DNA of 64,000 nt from Campylobacter canadensis (GCF_013177655.1 NZ_CP035946.1:1364001-1428000); one strand, 5' to 3'. Shown: positions 53,265 through 62,635, counted from the stretch's first letter. The notes: generated by a model from the sequence alone, not told the origin. A program made the numbers and translations.

Positions 53265-53913
53265 TATTTTAAGCGGTGGGTTAGACAGTTGCGTTAGCAC
53301 TGCAGTTGCAATTAATGAAGGCTATGAAGTTATAGCTCTTCATTTTAATTATTTTCAAAGAACGCAAACAAGGGAAGAAAAAGCATTTAATGATATTTGT
53401 GATTTTTATAAATTACAAAGATTTTGTCTTGATATGGATTTTTTTAAAACAATTGGCGGCTCTAGTCTTACAGATAGTACTATAGATATTCCAAAAGATG
53501 AGATTTCAACAAGCACACCAAGCACTTATGTACCTTTTAGAAACGGAGTATTTTATTCCATTGCCGCTTCTTTAGCGCAAAGATTTGATGCTGATGCTAT
53601 TTTTACTGGTTTAGTTTATGAAGATGCAAGTGCCTACCCTGATACAAGCCCTGATTTTGTAAATAAAACTCAAGATTTTATACAGAGTGCAAGTGCTAAA
53701 AAAATAGTTTTAAAAACACCGCTAATCCAACTAAGAAAAAAAGATATTGTATTATTAGCACAAAAATTAAATGCACCTATTCATCTTAGTTATTCTTGCT
53801 ATGAAAGCAATGAGCTTGCTTGTGGTAGATGTGAAAGCTGCCTATTAAGACTAAAGGGTTTTAAAGAAGCTGGTGTAAAAGATTTACTTTCTTATCAAAT
53901 CCCTACTAACTAA
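53251..53913 (+). CDS. queC: 7-cyano-7-deazaguanine synthase
   Basis: This is 220 residues from a GTG start (AAGGAA in front) inside the aspB end. The PP-loop LSGGLDSC, FNYFQRT and the zinc cysteines CYESNELACGRCESCLLR identify QueC, which makes preQ0 for queuosine tRNA modification. It is the last gene of the long plus-strand run that begins at accB. Confidence 0.95.
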   Translation: MKAISILSGGLDSCVSTAVAINEGYEVIALHFNYFQRTQTREEKAFNDICDFYKLQRFCLDMDFFKTIGGSSLTDSTIDIPKDEISTSTPSTYVPFRNGVFYSIAASLAQRFDADAIFTGLVYEDASAYPDTSPDFVNKTQDFIQSASAKKIVLKTPLIQLRKKDIVLLAQKLNAPIHLSYSCYESNELACGRCESCLLRLKGFKEAGVKDLLSYQIPTN

Positions 53914-53928
53914 AGCAAGTAGGGATTT
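53897..53928 (+). terminator. Hairpin at the queC stop, probable terminator
   Basis: AAATCCCTACT and AGTAGGGATTT form a perfect 11-bp stem with a 10-nt loop that contains the queC stop codon. The T-run after it is short (TTTACTT), so it may act partly by stabilising the 3' end. Confidence 0.6.
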
Positions 53929-54217
53929 ACTTAACCTATCACTCACTTAAAAAAACTTTACCTAGCTAATACAATTTTTCTTAATTGCATTGTAAAATTG
54001 TTTTAGTTATTTGTAGGTAAAATAAGGACTTTATAATTTTTTACTATGTAATAATTTTATTATATCTTTTAGCCTTCTATAATAAAACAAAAAACATCTT
54101 TATTTTTAAATAATACATTTAATTTAATAAAAAAACTAAATTACTTGGTGGAAGAAAATCAGAAGTAGCCATGAAACTTTATGGCTTTTAAGCTTGTTGG
54201 TGGAATATTTGCACCAA
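53914..54217. other. Intergenic region between convergent queC and the Sel1-like gene
   Basis: It has no credible reading frame. It holds a plus-strand hairpin AGCCAT-N8-ATGGCT followed by TTTT (54167-54189). At the stop of the minus-strand gene lies GTTGGTG-N9-CACCAAC (54196-54218). These are probably terminators for the two converging transcripts. Confidence 0.5.
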
Positions 54218-54724
54218 CTATTTAATTCTTTTGTATTTTTCACAACTGTATTCATATCCATTGTCGCAAGCTATTTTATAGTATTTTAAGGCTTGTTTTT
54301 TATCTTTTTTATCTTTAGTATCAATATATTTAATATTGTAATGATTGCCCACAAACAAACAAAAATCTTTGTCAATTTCACAAGCCTTTAATTTATATTC
54401 GTAAGATTTTTCTTTGTTATCTTGTATAAATTTATTTGGTGGATAGCCTTCATCATAGTAATTTGCTACCATATGACAAGAATATGCGTTTTTAAGCTCA
54501 TCACAACCTTTAAAAGCTACTTCTAAACTCTCTTTTAAACTTAAATAGCCATCTTTATCATAATTACGAGTATCTAAATAATTCTCACAAGATTTAGCAT
54601 TGTTTTCTTTGATACATTCATCATAAAGTTTTATTTGTTCTTCATTTAGCGTTGGCTCTACATCATAAATCCCCACTGCACTGCAAGTTAAAGCTAATAC
54701 ATATAATGTCAATAACTTTTTCAT
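54218..54724 (-). CDS. Secreted Sel1-repeat-like, cysteine-rich protein
   Basis: This 168-residue protein has a signal peptide (MKKLLTLYVLALTCSAVG). The body has cysteine-paired helical repeats of the Sel1/Hcp (SLR) type: GCDELKNAYSCHMVANYYDEG, then ACEIDKDFCLFVGNHY, and ALKYYKIACDNGYEYSC. Helicobacter cysteine-rich proteins are the closest known type. Periplasmic or secreted; function unknown. AGGAGA lies upstream. Confidence 0.75.
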   Translation of the reverse strand: MKKLLTLYVLALTCSAVGIYDVEPTLNEEQIKLYDECIKENNAKSCENYLDTRNYDKDGYLSLKESLEVAFKGCDELKNAYSCHMVANYYDEGYPPNKFIQDNKEKSYEYKLKACEIDKDFCLFVGNHYNIKYIDTKDKKDKKQALKYYKIACDNGYEYSCEKYKRIK

Positions 54725-55024
54725 AAACTCTCCTTTATTTAATTTTTAATAATAGCAAAAATTAACTGTTTTACCTTTAAGCAAAGCAAATTCTTAACAC
54801 ATATTCTTATTTTTTCATAATTATGTATTTATAAAAGTATTTTGTAAATAGCTTTATCATAGCAACAAACAAAAAGCAGTTTAAAGAAAAAAGAGCGTGT
54901 GCTTGATAATGTAAAAAATTAATTAGCAAAAGTGAAGCTTTAAGGCTTTAGAATATTTTTTAAAAAAAACAAATTTTTATATTTTTTTAAGCAAATATAT
55001 ATATAATTTGTTCTTTTATTTTGT
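54725..55024. other. Intergenic region before the tRNA gene
   Basis: There is no convincing gene in this 300-bp A+T-rich gap. Its right end carries the tRNA promoter. Its left end holds the ribosome-binding site and presumably the promoter of the Sel1-like gene on the minus strand. Confidence 0.5.
55002..55007 (+). promoter_or_regulatory. Candidate -10 box of the tRNA gene
   Basis: TATAAT within ATATATATAATTTG, 17 bp before the mature tRNA 5' end, with T-rich DNA upstream. Confidence 0.6.
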
Positions 55025-55101
55025 GCCTAGGTAGCTCAGCTGGTTAGAGCGCTGGTCTCATAAGCCGGAGGTCGGGAGTTCAAGTCTCCCCCGAGGCACC
55101 A
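55025..55101 (+). tRNA. tRNA-Met (anticodon CAT), elongator type
   Basis: A 77-nt cloverleaf folds by hand. The D-stem is GCTC/GAGC with AGCTGGTTA loop. The anticodon stem CTGGT/GCCGG has loop CTCATAA (anticodon CAT). The T-stem is GGGAG/CTCCC with loop TTCAAGT. The acceptor GCCTAGG/CCGAGGC carries an A5-G68 mismatch, and CCA is encoded. The G1-C72 pair rules out the initiator. CAT could also be a lysidine-modified tRNA-Ile; tRNA-Met is favoured by overall resemblance to epsilonproteobacterial tRNA-Met. Confidence 0.88.
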
Positions 55102-55103
55102 TT

Positions 55104-55874
55104 TTATTTTATTATTTTTATTTCATCTGCAAAAGAAATTTTTCCTTCATTTACATCAAAAGAAAAATCACTTGAAAGTATTAGTATTGTTGAGCCCATT
55201 AAAAATCTTCCTAACATTTGACCTTTTTGTAAATACACATTATCGTATTCTTTTAAAAAATCAGCTCCGTTTGGCATATTTGTTTTTATACTTGTATCAA
55301 AATCAAATTCCATCTTGCCAACATTAACCGCACCTACAAAAACCATATAAAATTTACTTTTACCATCACTTAAACATTCTAAAACAACTCTTTCATTGCG
55401 AGAATATAAATTTTCGTGCAAAGAAAGTGCTTTTAAATTTACACTAAAAAGCTCAGCGCAAAAATATCTAGCACTTAAAATTTGCATATTGCAAGGTGAA
55501 TGATAATTGTGATAATCTTTTGGACTAAGATAAATATTTAAAAAATTCATTTGCTTATTAGGTTTAAAGCCAAGTAATTCAATAATATCATACTCTTTAT
55601 TCTTTATACTAAAAGCCTTAAAATCACTGCTTACACCATAGCTTAAAATACAGCCATCACAAGGGCTAATAAACTCAGAACTAGGCAACTTCCTTTCTTT
55701 AACTAATCTTCTTGTAAAAAGTTCTAAAAGGCTTTTATATTCTTTATAATCTTTAAAATCACTTAAATCAATATTAAAATAATTTACATAACATTTATTT
55801 ATAAAATGTTGTAAAAAACTAGGATATTCTTTCTTAACTATATTTCCAAAAATTCTTGATATTTTCTTTCTCAT
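55104..55874 (-). CDS. psd: Phosphatidylserine decarboxylase
   Basis: This is a 256-residue protein. FISPCDGCILSYG, LSPKDYHNYHSPC and the self-cleavage site GRFLMGSTILIL (Ser of GST becomes the pyruvoyl group) define the family. It makes phosphatidylethanolamine, the main membrane lipid and the donor used by phosphoethanolamine transferases such as the one at 17546. It is the last gene of a three-gene minus-strand operon, overlapping the phosphoesterase by 4 bp. Confidence 0.93.
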   Translation of the reverse strand: MRKKISRIFGNIVKKEYPSFLQHFINKCYVNYFNIDLSDFKDYKEYKSLLELFTRRLVKERKLPSSEFISPCDGCILSYGVSSDFKAFSIKNKEYDIIELLGFKPNKQMNFLNIYLSPKDYHNYHSPCNMQILSARYFCAELFSVNLKALSLHENLYSRNERVVLECLSDGKSKFYMVFVGAVNVGKMEFDFDTSIKTNMPNGADFLKEYDNVYLQKGQMLGRFLMGSTILILSSDFSFDVNEGKISFADEIKIIK

Positions 55875-56962
55875 TCTTTTTCCAAATTAATAATTGCAAT
55901 TTCGCTAGGTGCTAAAAACCTAACGCTAGGACCCCAAAAGCCCGCCCCACTACTAACATATAATTTTGTTTTCTTACCTATTTCATAAAGTCCATATAAA
56001 AAACCTTGTTGTAAATAAACTAAAATACTAAAAGGAAAAATCTGCCCTGCGTGTGTATGACCACTTAAGATTAAGTCAAATTTTTCTAAATTAAATTCCT
56101 TTGCTATTCTTGGCTGATGTGCTAATAAAATATTATATTTATTTGAATCAAATTTTTGATAAATGTTTGTAAAGCTTGGTGCTTTATTATATTTTGCTCC
56201 TCTTAAATCATTCAAGCCACTAATTACAACATCTTTAAAATTCACACTGTCATTTTGCAATATTTGTAATTTTGTCTTGCTTAATTGCTCTATAATTTCA
56301 TCTGCATTATGATAATATTCGTGATTTCCTGTTACATAAAACACAGGTGCATTAAAAGAATTTAACTCATCTAAATAATCAATTTCTTTAATATTAGTAT
56401 CAATTAAATCGCCAACAATAGCAACACAATCAACATTTTGTTCATTAATTTCTTGAATAATTTTTACTAAAAAATTCTTGTGAACATTTTTACCTAAGTG
56501 TAAATCAGTAATTAAGGCTATTTTTAAATTTGTGTTAGCTTTAATTGTTATTTTATTAATTGGTGGAGTTCTTAAAGCATTAAAAACTCCTTTAAAAAAG
56601 CAAGATGCAGCAATTAATAAAAAACCTACATCAAAAATAAATTTAAGACTTTTTCTTCTACCTTCATTAAAACTATTACATTTTATAAAACCTGAAAAAA
56701 TAGAATAAAAAATACCTATTAAAAAGAAAAAAAACGAAAAAGCAAGAATTAAAGATAATATTAAATAAACATCATCATATAAAAAATCGCTTCTCATTAA
56801 AAACAAAAACAAAACATTTAAAATAAAACAAAGAAAGAAAAAAACCCTAAGAATTTTTTTATGTCTTGTAAAGATTGCTGATAAAAAAAACTTATAAATA
56901 TAAAAATTTGCAACAAAACTAGCCACGCAAAAAGCAATAGCAAAAATAAGATGGTTTGACAT
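55871..56962 (-). CDS. Membrane-anchored calcineurin-like metallophosphoesterase
   Basis: This is a 363-residue protein. Four N-terminal membrane helices span roughly residues 1-135, and the catalytic domain follows: ITDLHLGK, GDLIDTN, VTGNHEYY, LLAHQP and LSGHTHAGQIFPF. This is the YkuE/LpxH-like layout of integral phosphoesterases, probably acting on a lipid-linked phosphate or nucleotide at the membrane. It lies between the crp/fnr-type gene (2-bp gap) and psd, as in C. jejuni for the psd neighbour. Confidence 0.88.
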   Translation of the reverse strand: MSNHLIFAIAFCVASFVANFYIYKFFLSAIFTRHKKILRVFFFLCFILNVLFLFLMRSDFLYDDVYLILSLILAFSFFFFLIGIFYSIFSGFIKCNSFNEGRRKSLKFIFDVGFLLIAASCFFKGVFNALRTPPINKITIKANTNLKIALITDLHLGKNVHKNFLVKIIQEINEQNVDCVAIVGDLIDTNIKEIDYLDELNSFNAPVFYVTGNHEYYHNADEIIEQLSKTKLQILQNDSVNFKDVVISGLNDLRGAKYNKAPSFTNIYQKFDSNKYNILLAHQPRIAKEFNLEKFDLILSGHTHAGQIFPFSILVYLQQGFLYGLYEIGKKTKLYVSSGAGFWGPSVRFLAPSEIAIINLEKE

Positions 56963-56964
56963 TT

Positions 56965-57609
56965 TTAGCCTTCGTATAAAGATTTTAAATAATTCATATC
57001 TTTAATAATAACTTGCTTATTATTAATTTCAATAATATCATCGTTTTTTAATTTTGCTAACAACCTTGAAAAGGTTTCAGGAGCCATATTTATAAAAGAA
57101 GCAAGTTGATTATGCTTAATACTAGCAAACAATTCACTTTGCTCGCAAAGTAATTTAGCTAATTTTGCTTCAGCACTTAAAATCATTTCATTATGCACAA
57201 AATCAGACATATAAATTAATTTTTGAGATAAAGCACTAAGTAAAGTTAATACAAAAGAAGTCTTATTTAAAAATCTATCTTTTAAGCTTTGAAAATGTAT
57301 TTTAATCACAGATGAAGTGCTTAAAAATTTCGCACTTGCAGGAAAGGCGATATTAGCATAATTTGCAAGTTCAGCCACGAAATTCATAGCATTAAATCTA
57401 TGTAAAACAATCTCAACACCCTTTGAATTTACCTTGTAAATTTTTAAATTTCCCTTAATTAAAAGATGCAAATATTCACTATTTTCACCTTCATAAAATA
57501 AAATTTCATCTTTTTCATAAGTTCTTAAAATACAAATTTTTGATAATTCTTCTAATTCTTCTTCACTAAAATCTTTAAAAAAAGAAATTTTTTTTAATAC
57601 TTCCTTCAT
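56965..57609 (-). CDS. Crp/Fnr-family transcription regulator
   Basis: This is a 214-residue protein with an N-terminal cyclic-nucleotide-type beta-roll (ILFYEGENSEYLHLLIKGNL), a dimer helix, and a C-terminal helix-turn-helix (QLASFINMAPETFSRLLAKLK). The N-terminal cysteine cluster of FNR is absent, so oxygen sensing by a 4Fe-4S cluster is unlikely. It heads the operon with the phosphoesterase and psd, and is divergent from gltX across 60 bp. Ligand and regulon unknown. Confidence 0.88.
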   Translation of the reverse strand: MKEVLKKISFFKDFSEEELEELSKICILRTYEKDEILFYEGENSEYLHLLIKGNLKIYKVNSKGVEIVLHRFNAMNFVAELANYANIAFPASAKFLSTSSVIKIHFQSLKDRFLNKTSFVLTLLSALSQKLIYMSDFVHNEMILSAEAKLAKLLCEQSELFASIKHNQLASFINMAPETFSRLLAKLKNDDIIEINNKQVIIKDMNYLKSLYEG

Positions 57610-57669
57610 TTTTTACCTTATTAAAATACAATGATTACATAAAAATTTCATAATAGCAAGGATTTATAA

Positions 57670-59001
57670 ATGTTTAGATTCGCACCATCGCCAACAGGTG
57701 ATATGCATATTGGCAATTTAAGAGTAGCTCTTATTAATTTTGTAAGTGCAAAAAAAGAAAATAAGCAATTCATTCTAAGAATAGAAGACACAGATACAGC
57801 AAGAAATATTGAAGGTAAAGAAGAAGATATTAAAAAAATATTAACTTTATTTGGAATAAGTTGGGATGCTTATTATATTCAAAGCAATAATTTACACATT
57901 CACAGACAATTAGCAAACCAGCTTTTAAAAGAAAAAAAAGCCTTTAAATGCTATTGCACTGAAGAACAATTGCAAAAAAAGAAAGAAGAAGCAAAAAACA
58001 ATAATCAAGCTTATAGATACGATGGAACTTGTGAAAATAAGCAAGAAGAAAATAAACCTTATGTAATAAGACTTAAAAAGCCTAGTACAAGCATTAGTTT
58101 TACTGATGAAATAAAAGGGCAACTAAGCTTTCAAGCAAATGATATTGATAGTTTTGTAATTTTAAGACAGGATTTAACTCCAACATATAATTTTGCTTGT
58201 ACAATAGATGATATGAGTGAGGCTATTAGCTTTATAATAAGAGGAGAAGACCACACTAGCAATACTCCAAAACAACTTCATATAAGAAATAGTTTAAATT
58301 ATAATGAAGAAATAAAATTTGCCCATCTTCCAATAATTTTAAACGAAGAAGGCAAAAAAATTAGTAAAAGAGAAGCTCATTCTAGTGTTCAATGGCTTTT
58401 AGATAATGGTTATTTACCTAGCGCTATTGCTAATTACTTGCTTTCTTTAGGAAATAAATGCCCTAAAGAAATATTTACTTTACAAGAGGCAATTAGCTTT
58501 TTTGATGTAAAAAATATTTCTAAATCTCCAGCTAAATTTGATATTGATAGATTAAAATTTATAAATAGAGAACATATAAAAATGCTTGATGATGAACTTT
58601 TAGTAAAAATTCTTTTTAAAGATGAGTTTTTAGCTAATTTTACCAATTATAAAAATCTTGCAAAATTAGCAAAATTATACACTCAAGAAGCTGATACCTT
58701 AATAGAATTAAGTGCAAAATTAGCACCTATTTTTCTACCAAAAAATATAATTTTTAAAGAAAATGAAGATTTTTTAAACCCTGCATTAAAAATTGAAGAA
58801 GCAATGCTTAAGGCTGATACTTTACCACTTAATTATGATGAATTTAAAAAAGATTTTTCTTGCGGATTAAAAGGAAAAGAATTATTTATGTCTTTAAGAT
58901 TATTATTAAGCGCTAGTGCTCACGGACCTGAACTTAATTTGTTATATGAAGCAATTGCACCTATTTTTAAAGATATTGTAAGGTTAAGGCAAAATGTTTA
59001 G
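57670..59001 (+). CDS. gltX: Glutamyl-tRNA synthetase
   Basis: This 443-residue class I synthetase has HIGH-type motif RFAPSPTGDMHIGNLR, WDAYYIQS, and the KMSKS variant KKISKREAHSS. Campylobacters encode two GltX enzymes, one of which charges tRNA-Gln for later amidation. Synteny with yggT, slt, mobB and fbp points to the copy called gltX2 in C. jejuni. It overlaps the YggT gene by 8 bp. Confidence 0.94.
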   Translation: MFRFAPSPTGDMHIGNLRVALINFVSAKKENKQFILRIEDTDTARNIEGKEEDIKKILTLFGISWDAYYIQSNNLHIHRQLANQLLKEKKAFKCYCTEEQLQKKKEEAKNNNQAYRYDGTCENKQEENKPYVIRLKKPSTSISFTDEIKGQLSFQANDIDSFVILRQDLTPTYNFACTIDDMSEAISFIIRGEDHTSNTPKQLHIRNSLNYNEEIKFAHLPIILNEEGKKISKREAHSSVQWLLDNGYLPSAIANYLLSLGNKCPKEIFTLQEAISFFDVKNISKSPAKFDIDRLKFINREHIKMLDDELLVKILFKDEFLANFTNYKNLAKLAKLYTQEADTLIELSAKLAPIFLPKNIIFKENEDFLNPALKIEEAMLKADTLPLNYDEFKKDFSCGLKGKELFMSLRLLLSASAHGPELNLLYEAIAPIFKDIVRLRQNV

Positions 59002-59296
59002 CATTGTAATTTTTATTTTTAATATATTAATTTATGCTTTAAACATATATCAATATATGATTATTGCTTATTGTTTGCTTAGTTTTATTCCAATTAGAAC
59101 AAGTAATGAATTTGTTTATAAAATAATTTATATTTTACACAAAACAGTTCGCCCTGCTTTTGAGCTTGTTCAAATGATAATTCCTAGAAGATTTTTAGTA
59201 ATAGGAATGGTTGATTTAAGCCCTATTTTGATTTTTCTTGGAATTTATTTTATAAAAATTGGACTTTATTATTTAGTTAAAATAATTTTAATTTAG
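58994..59296 (+). CDS. YggT-family small membrane protein
   Basis: This 100-residue protein has two or three membrane helices with the family pattern YQYMIIAYCLLSFIP, HKTVRPAFELVQMIIP and MVDLSPILIFLGIYFI. Relatives occur near division or osmotic-stress genes; the function is not settled. It overlaps gltX, and slt follows after 8 bp. Confidence 0.85.
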   Translation: MFSIVIFIFNILIYALNIYQYMIIAYCLLSFIPIRTSNEFVYKIIYILHKTVRPAFELVQMIIPRRFLVIGMVDLSPILIFLGIYFIKIGLYYLVKIILI

Positions 59297-59304
59297 GATG
59301 GATG

Positions 59305-60924
59305 ATGAAAAAAATATTAATGCTTTTATTTTGTAGTTTTTGCTTTGCTTATACTTTTAATGAGCTTAAAAAAGAGCCAAATTCTTTAGCCAAAGATTAT
59401 TTTTTATATAAATTATTGCTTAATGATGAGTTAAAAGATGTAGATTTAGCTAGTTTAAAATCTCAAATTTTTAGATTTTCTGGTGTTTTACAAAAAGAAA
59501 TAAACCAAAGATATAAGACAAAGGAAGAAATTAATGATACTTGTCTTACTTATACTCAAGCTAATATAAATCAAGCCGATATAAAATGCCAAATAAAAAG
59601 ATTATCAAATATAAATTTTTCTAAAAAAATTGATAATATTAATCTAAAAAAATACGCAGATGTTTTAAAAAATGAAAAATTATCAAAATTATTAATTGTT
59701 TTAGCTCAAAAAGACCCAATTAAATATTGTATAGAAAATGGCTATGGAGATATTTTATTAAAATTAGTTTATGAAGGAAATTATAAATTAAATGATGTAA
59801 AAATAGGACCAAAAACAAAAAGCTCTATGCTAAATAGCCCTTATGCTTATAAATTTTTAAATTCTGCAATGGTAAATGATGAATATAAATTAATAAGAGA
59901 AAAACTAGCTTCCGTAAAAAAAGATGATGCTAAAGAAGATTTAGCCTTTGCTTTAGGCTTAAATTCTTTAATGCATAATTATAAAACTCAAGCAAGAGTA
60001 TTTTTTCTTCAAGCAGCAAATACTTATAAATATAAAAGACCAAGAGATAATGCTTTATTTTTTGCATACTTAGCAAGTAAAAATAAAAAAGATAAAAATA
60101 AAATTTTAAAGCAATTAGCAAATAGTGATGATTTAAATATTTATAGTCTTTTAGCAAAGCAAATGACTAATACAAAATTGCCTGAAATAATCACACCTAA
60201 GCCAAATAAAAAATTAGATTACAATATAAGCGATGCTTTATTGCAGGTAAAATTTATAAATTCACTGCAAAATGCAAGCAAAGAAGAATTGATAAAAATG
60301 CAAGAAAAATTTAATACTATAAATACCCAAGGACAGTATCTTGCAATTAGCAATAAATTAAGTAATTATAAAGACAATATCTATCCACTTGCGTTTTATG
60401 ATTTATTAAAAGATTATCCTATAAAAAGACAGGCTTTAATCTTATCAATAGCAATGCAAGAAAGTAGATTTTTGCCTGCTAGCGTTAGCGTTTCTTATGC
60501 TTTGGGTATGATGCAATTTATGCCCTTTGTAGCAAAACATACTGCTAAGGTTGATTTTAATGATAATAATTTTGATGAACTAAATATGTTTAAGCCTGAA
60601 ATCGCTTATAAATTTGCTAATGCTCACTTAAATTTACTTGAAAAAAGTCTAAGTCATCCTGTATTTATCGCATACGCATACAACGGCGGCTTAGGCTTTA
60701 CAAAAAGAATGTTAAATAAAGAATATATGTTTAGTAAAAAATCAAAATTCAAAGAATACGAACCATTTTTATCAATGGAATTAGTACCTTATTTAGAAAG
60801 TAGATTATATGCTAAAAAAGTACTAGCAAATTACTTTATTTATCTAACTATTTTAGGTGATAATCCAAAGATTTCGGACTTTTTTGAAAATTTATATAAA
60901 GAGGATTGTCTAATTCAAAAATAG
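59305..60924 (+). CDS. slt: Soluble lytic murein transglycosylase
   Basis: This is 539 residues from the ATG at 59305, favoured over the ATG at 59302 by spacing from AGGA. The signal peptide is MKKILMLLFCSFCFAYT. A long alpha-helical superhelix precedes the C-terminal catalytic SLT domain: AMQESRFLPASVS with the catalytic Glu, YALGMMQFMP, and AYNGGLGF. It cleaves peptidoglycan glycan strands in the periplasm. Its 3' end overlaps the convergent lipoprotein gene by 77 bp. Confidence 0.93.
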   Translation: MKKILMLLFCSFCFAYTFNELKKEPNSLAKDYFLYKLLLNDELKDVDLASLKSQIFRFSGVLQKEINQRYKTKEEINDTCLTYTQANINQADIKCQIKRLSNINFSKKIDNINLKKYADVLKNEKLSKLLIVLAQKDPIKYCIENGYGDILLKLVYEGNYKLNDVKIGPKTKSSMLNSPYAYKFLNSAMVNDEYKLIREKLASVKKDDAKEDLAFALGLNSLMHNYKTQARVFFLQAANTYKYKRPRDNALFFAYLASKNKKDKNKILKQLANSDDLNIYSLLAKQMTNTKLPEIITPKPNKKLDYNISDALLQVKFINSLQNASKEELIKMQEKFNTINTQGQYLAISNKLSNYKDNIYPLAFYDLLKDYPIKRQALILSIAMQESRFLPASVSVSYALGMMQFMPFVAKHTAKVDFNDNNFDELNMFKPEIAYKFANAHLNLLEKSLSHPVFIAYAYNGGLGFTKRMLNKEYMFSKKSKFKEYEPFLSMELVPYLESRLYAKKVLANYFIYLTILGDNPKISDFFENLYKEDCLIQK

Positions 60925-61249
60925 TAATTTTTACCCTACTTTTATCGCTTTTAATGCTTTTAATCAAATAACTTTCTTGATAGTCATTAAAATATGGTAA
61001 AAGTAAGGCATACTTGCTTTTGCTTTCAATTTTATTTGCAAAATAAAGTTTATCATCAATATAAAGCTTTTTTAAATTACTAATGCCACTAATTGCATAT
61101 AAATCCATATTATCTTCTTCTCCGATATAACTTAGCAGCACTCCTGCACTAATTAATTTAGTCTTAATAACTATTTCATTTTTATCAAGATTACTAGACG
61201 AACAAGAAACAAAAATTAAACAAAATAATAAAATAAATACCTTTTTCAT
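60848..61249 (-). CDS. Small lipoprotein
   Basis: This 133-residue protein has a lipoprotein signal (MKKVFILLFCLIFVSCSSSN; lipidation Cys at residue 16). The mature part is a small beta-rich domain (IVIKTKLISAGVLLSYIGEE, LYIDDKLYFANKI) with no family I can name. It stands alone on the minus strand between slt and mobB, the same place as the C. jejuni putative lipoprotein gene. Its last 77 bp overlap the end of slt antiparallel. Confidence 0.78.
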   Translation of the reverse strand: MKKVFILLFCLIFVSCSSSNLDKNEIVIKTKLISAGVLLSYIGEEDNMDLYAISGISNLKKLYIDDKLYFANKIESKSKYALLLPYFNDYQESYLIKSIKSDKSRVKITIFELDNPLYINFQKSPKSLDYHLK

Positions 61250-61301
61250 AAACTCTCTTTTGTTAATATATTAAAAGTAATTTTAAATAAAAAGGTTAAT
61301 A

Positions 61302-61772
61302 ATGAAAAAAGCATACGCATTTACAGGTCCGTCAAATTCAGGTAAAACAACCTTAATTTGTAAGATATCTGAATATTTACAAAGCTTAAATCTAAAAGTA
61401 GCAATAATAAAACACGACCCAAAAGATAAAGCAATATTTGATATAAACACAAAAGATAGTTATAAATTTTATAGCACTGGCGCAAGTGTTGCAGTAATTA
61501 GCCCAAAAAGAACTACTTTTTTTCATAATGAAAGCTTAGAATTTGATGAGATTTTAAAAAGATTTGATGCTGATATTATATTAGTTGAGGGTTTAAAAAC
61601 TCTACCATTGCCAAGACTTTGTGTGTTTTGCAAAGAAGTTGATGAAAGCTATTTAGAATTTTCAGATGCGATTGCAACTTATTCAAAAAAAGATTATAAA
61701 ATCACTCATTTTAATCTTGATGATATAAAAGCAATCAGCGAATTTATAATAACTAATGCTAAGGAGATTTAA
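61302..61772 (+). CDS. mobB: Molybdopterin-guanine dinucleotide biosynthesis protein B
   Basis: This 156-residue P-loop GTPase-like protein has GPSNSGKTTLICKI at the N-terminus, KHDPKDKAIFDINTKDSYKF, and ILVEGLKTLPLPRL. It assists MobA in forming the Mo-bis-MGD cofactor. It shares bases with the fbp start (TAATG). Confidence 0.93.
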   Translation: MKKAYAFTGPSNSGKTTLICKISEYLQSLNLKVAIIKHDPKDKAIFDINTKDSYKFYSTGASVAVISPKRTTFFHNESLEFDEILKRFDADIILVEGLKTLPLPRLCVFCKEVDESYLEFSDAIATYSKKDYKITHFNLDDIKAISEFIITNAKEI

Positions 61773-62635
61773 TGCAAGAAATCATAAAAGCTATACAAAG
61801 TAGCGTTATTAAAATTAAACAAAGCTTTGAAAATGCAGATACTGATTATACAGAGCTAAGTAACGCAAGTGGAGATTTACAATTAAAACAAGATGTTTTA
61901 AGCGATATGATAATTACAAATGAACTAAGCAAAGTTGGTTCAATTAAAGCAATAATTAGCGAAGAAAAGCAAGATCCATATTTTTTATACGATGATGCAA
62001 AGTACATAGTTGCTTACGACCCACTTGATGGAAGTTCGTTATTTGATGTTAATTTTGCTATTGGTTCAATATTTGCAATTTATGAAGAAACAGCAGAGCC
62101 AAAAAATTTAAAAGCAGCACTTTATGCTATTTATGGTCCAAACACCCAGCTAGTTATTTGTCTTCAAGACCCAAAATTATATATTTTACAAAACAACGAG
62201 TTTAATTTTGTAAAAGATTTAAAACTAGATTCAAATGCAAAAATCAATGCAACAGGCGGCACCCAAAAAGATTATTACAAAGAACATAAAAATATGATTG
62301 AAGCAATTTTTAACGATGGCTATCGTTTAAGATACAGTGGTGCAATGGTTAGCGATTTGCATCAAATTTTATTAAAAGGTGGTGGAATTTTTTCTTATCC
62401 TAGCAAAGAAAAACTTAGTTTAAATGATGGTAAAAGCGCTAAATTAAGAGCTTTATTTGAAGTTTTTCCTTTTGCTTATATTTTTGAAAAAGCAGGTGGA
62501 TTTTCTAGTGATGGGATTAAAGGCTCAAAAGGTTATGAAAGTTTGCTTAACCTAAAATTTAGCACAATTCATGCTAGCACACCTTGCTATCTTGGCTCAA
62601 TGAAGGAAAAAAGGTTCTTAGATGAACACTTATAA
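61772..62635 (+). CDS. fbp: Class I fructose-1,6-bisphosphatase
   Basis: This 287-residue protein has ISEEKQDPYF, the metal site YDPLDGSSLFDVNFAIGSIF, and YSGAMVSDLHQILLKGGG. It performs the irreversible step of gluconeogenesis, needed because campylobacters generally grow on amino and organic acids. It overlaps the next small gene by 14 bp. Confidence 0.94.
   Translation: MQEIIKAIQSSVIKIKQSFENADTDYTELSNASGDLQLKQDVLSDMIITNELSKVGSIKAIISEEKQDPYFLYDDAKYIVAYDPLDGSSLFDVNFAIGSIFAIYEETAEPKNLKAALYAIYGPNTQLVICLQDPKLYILQNNEFNFVKDLKLDSNAKINATGGTQKDYYKEHKNMIEAIFNDGYRLRYSGAMVSDLHQILLKGGGIFSYPSKEKLSLNDGKSAKLRALFEVFPFAYIFEKAGGFSSDGIKGSKGYESLLNLKFSTIHASTPCYLGSMKEKRFLDEHL

Noticed and set aside
55025-55101. 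Assignment of the CAT tRNA as initiator tRNA or tRNA-Ile2
   Set aside because: The 1-72 pair is G-C and the three G-C pairs of initiators are absent from the anticodon stem. tRNA-Ile2 cannot be excluded by sequence alone, but overall resemblance favours elongator Met.
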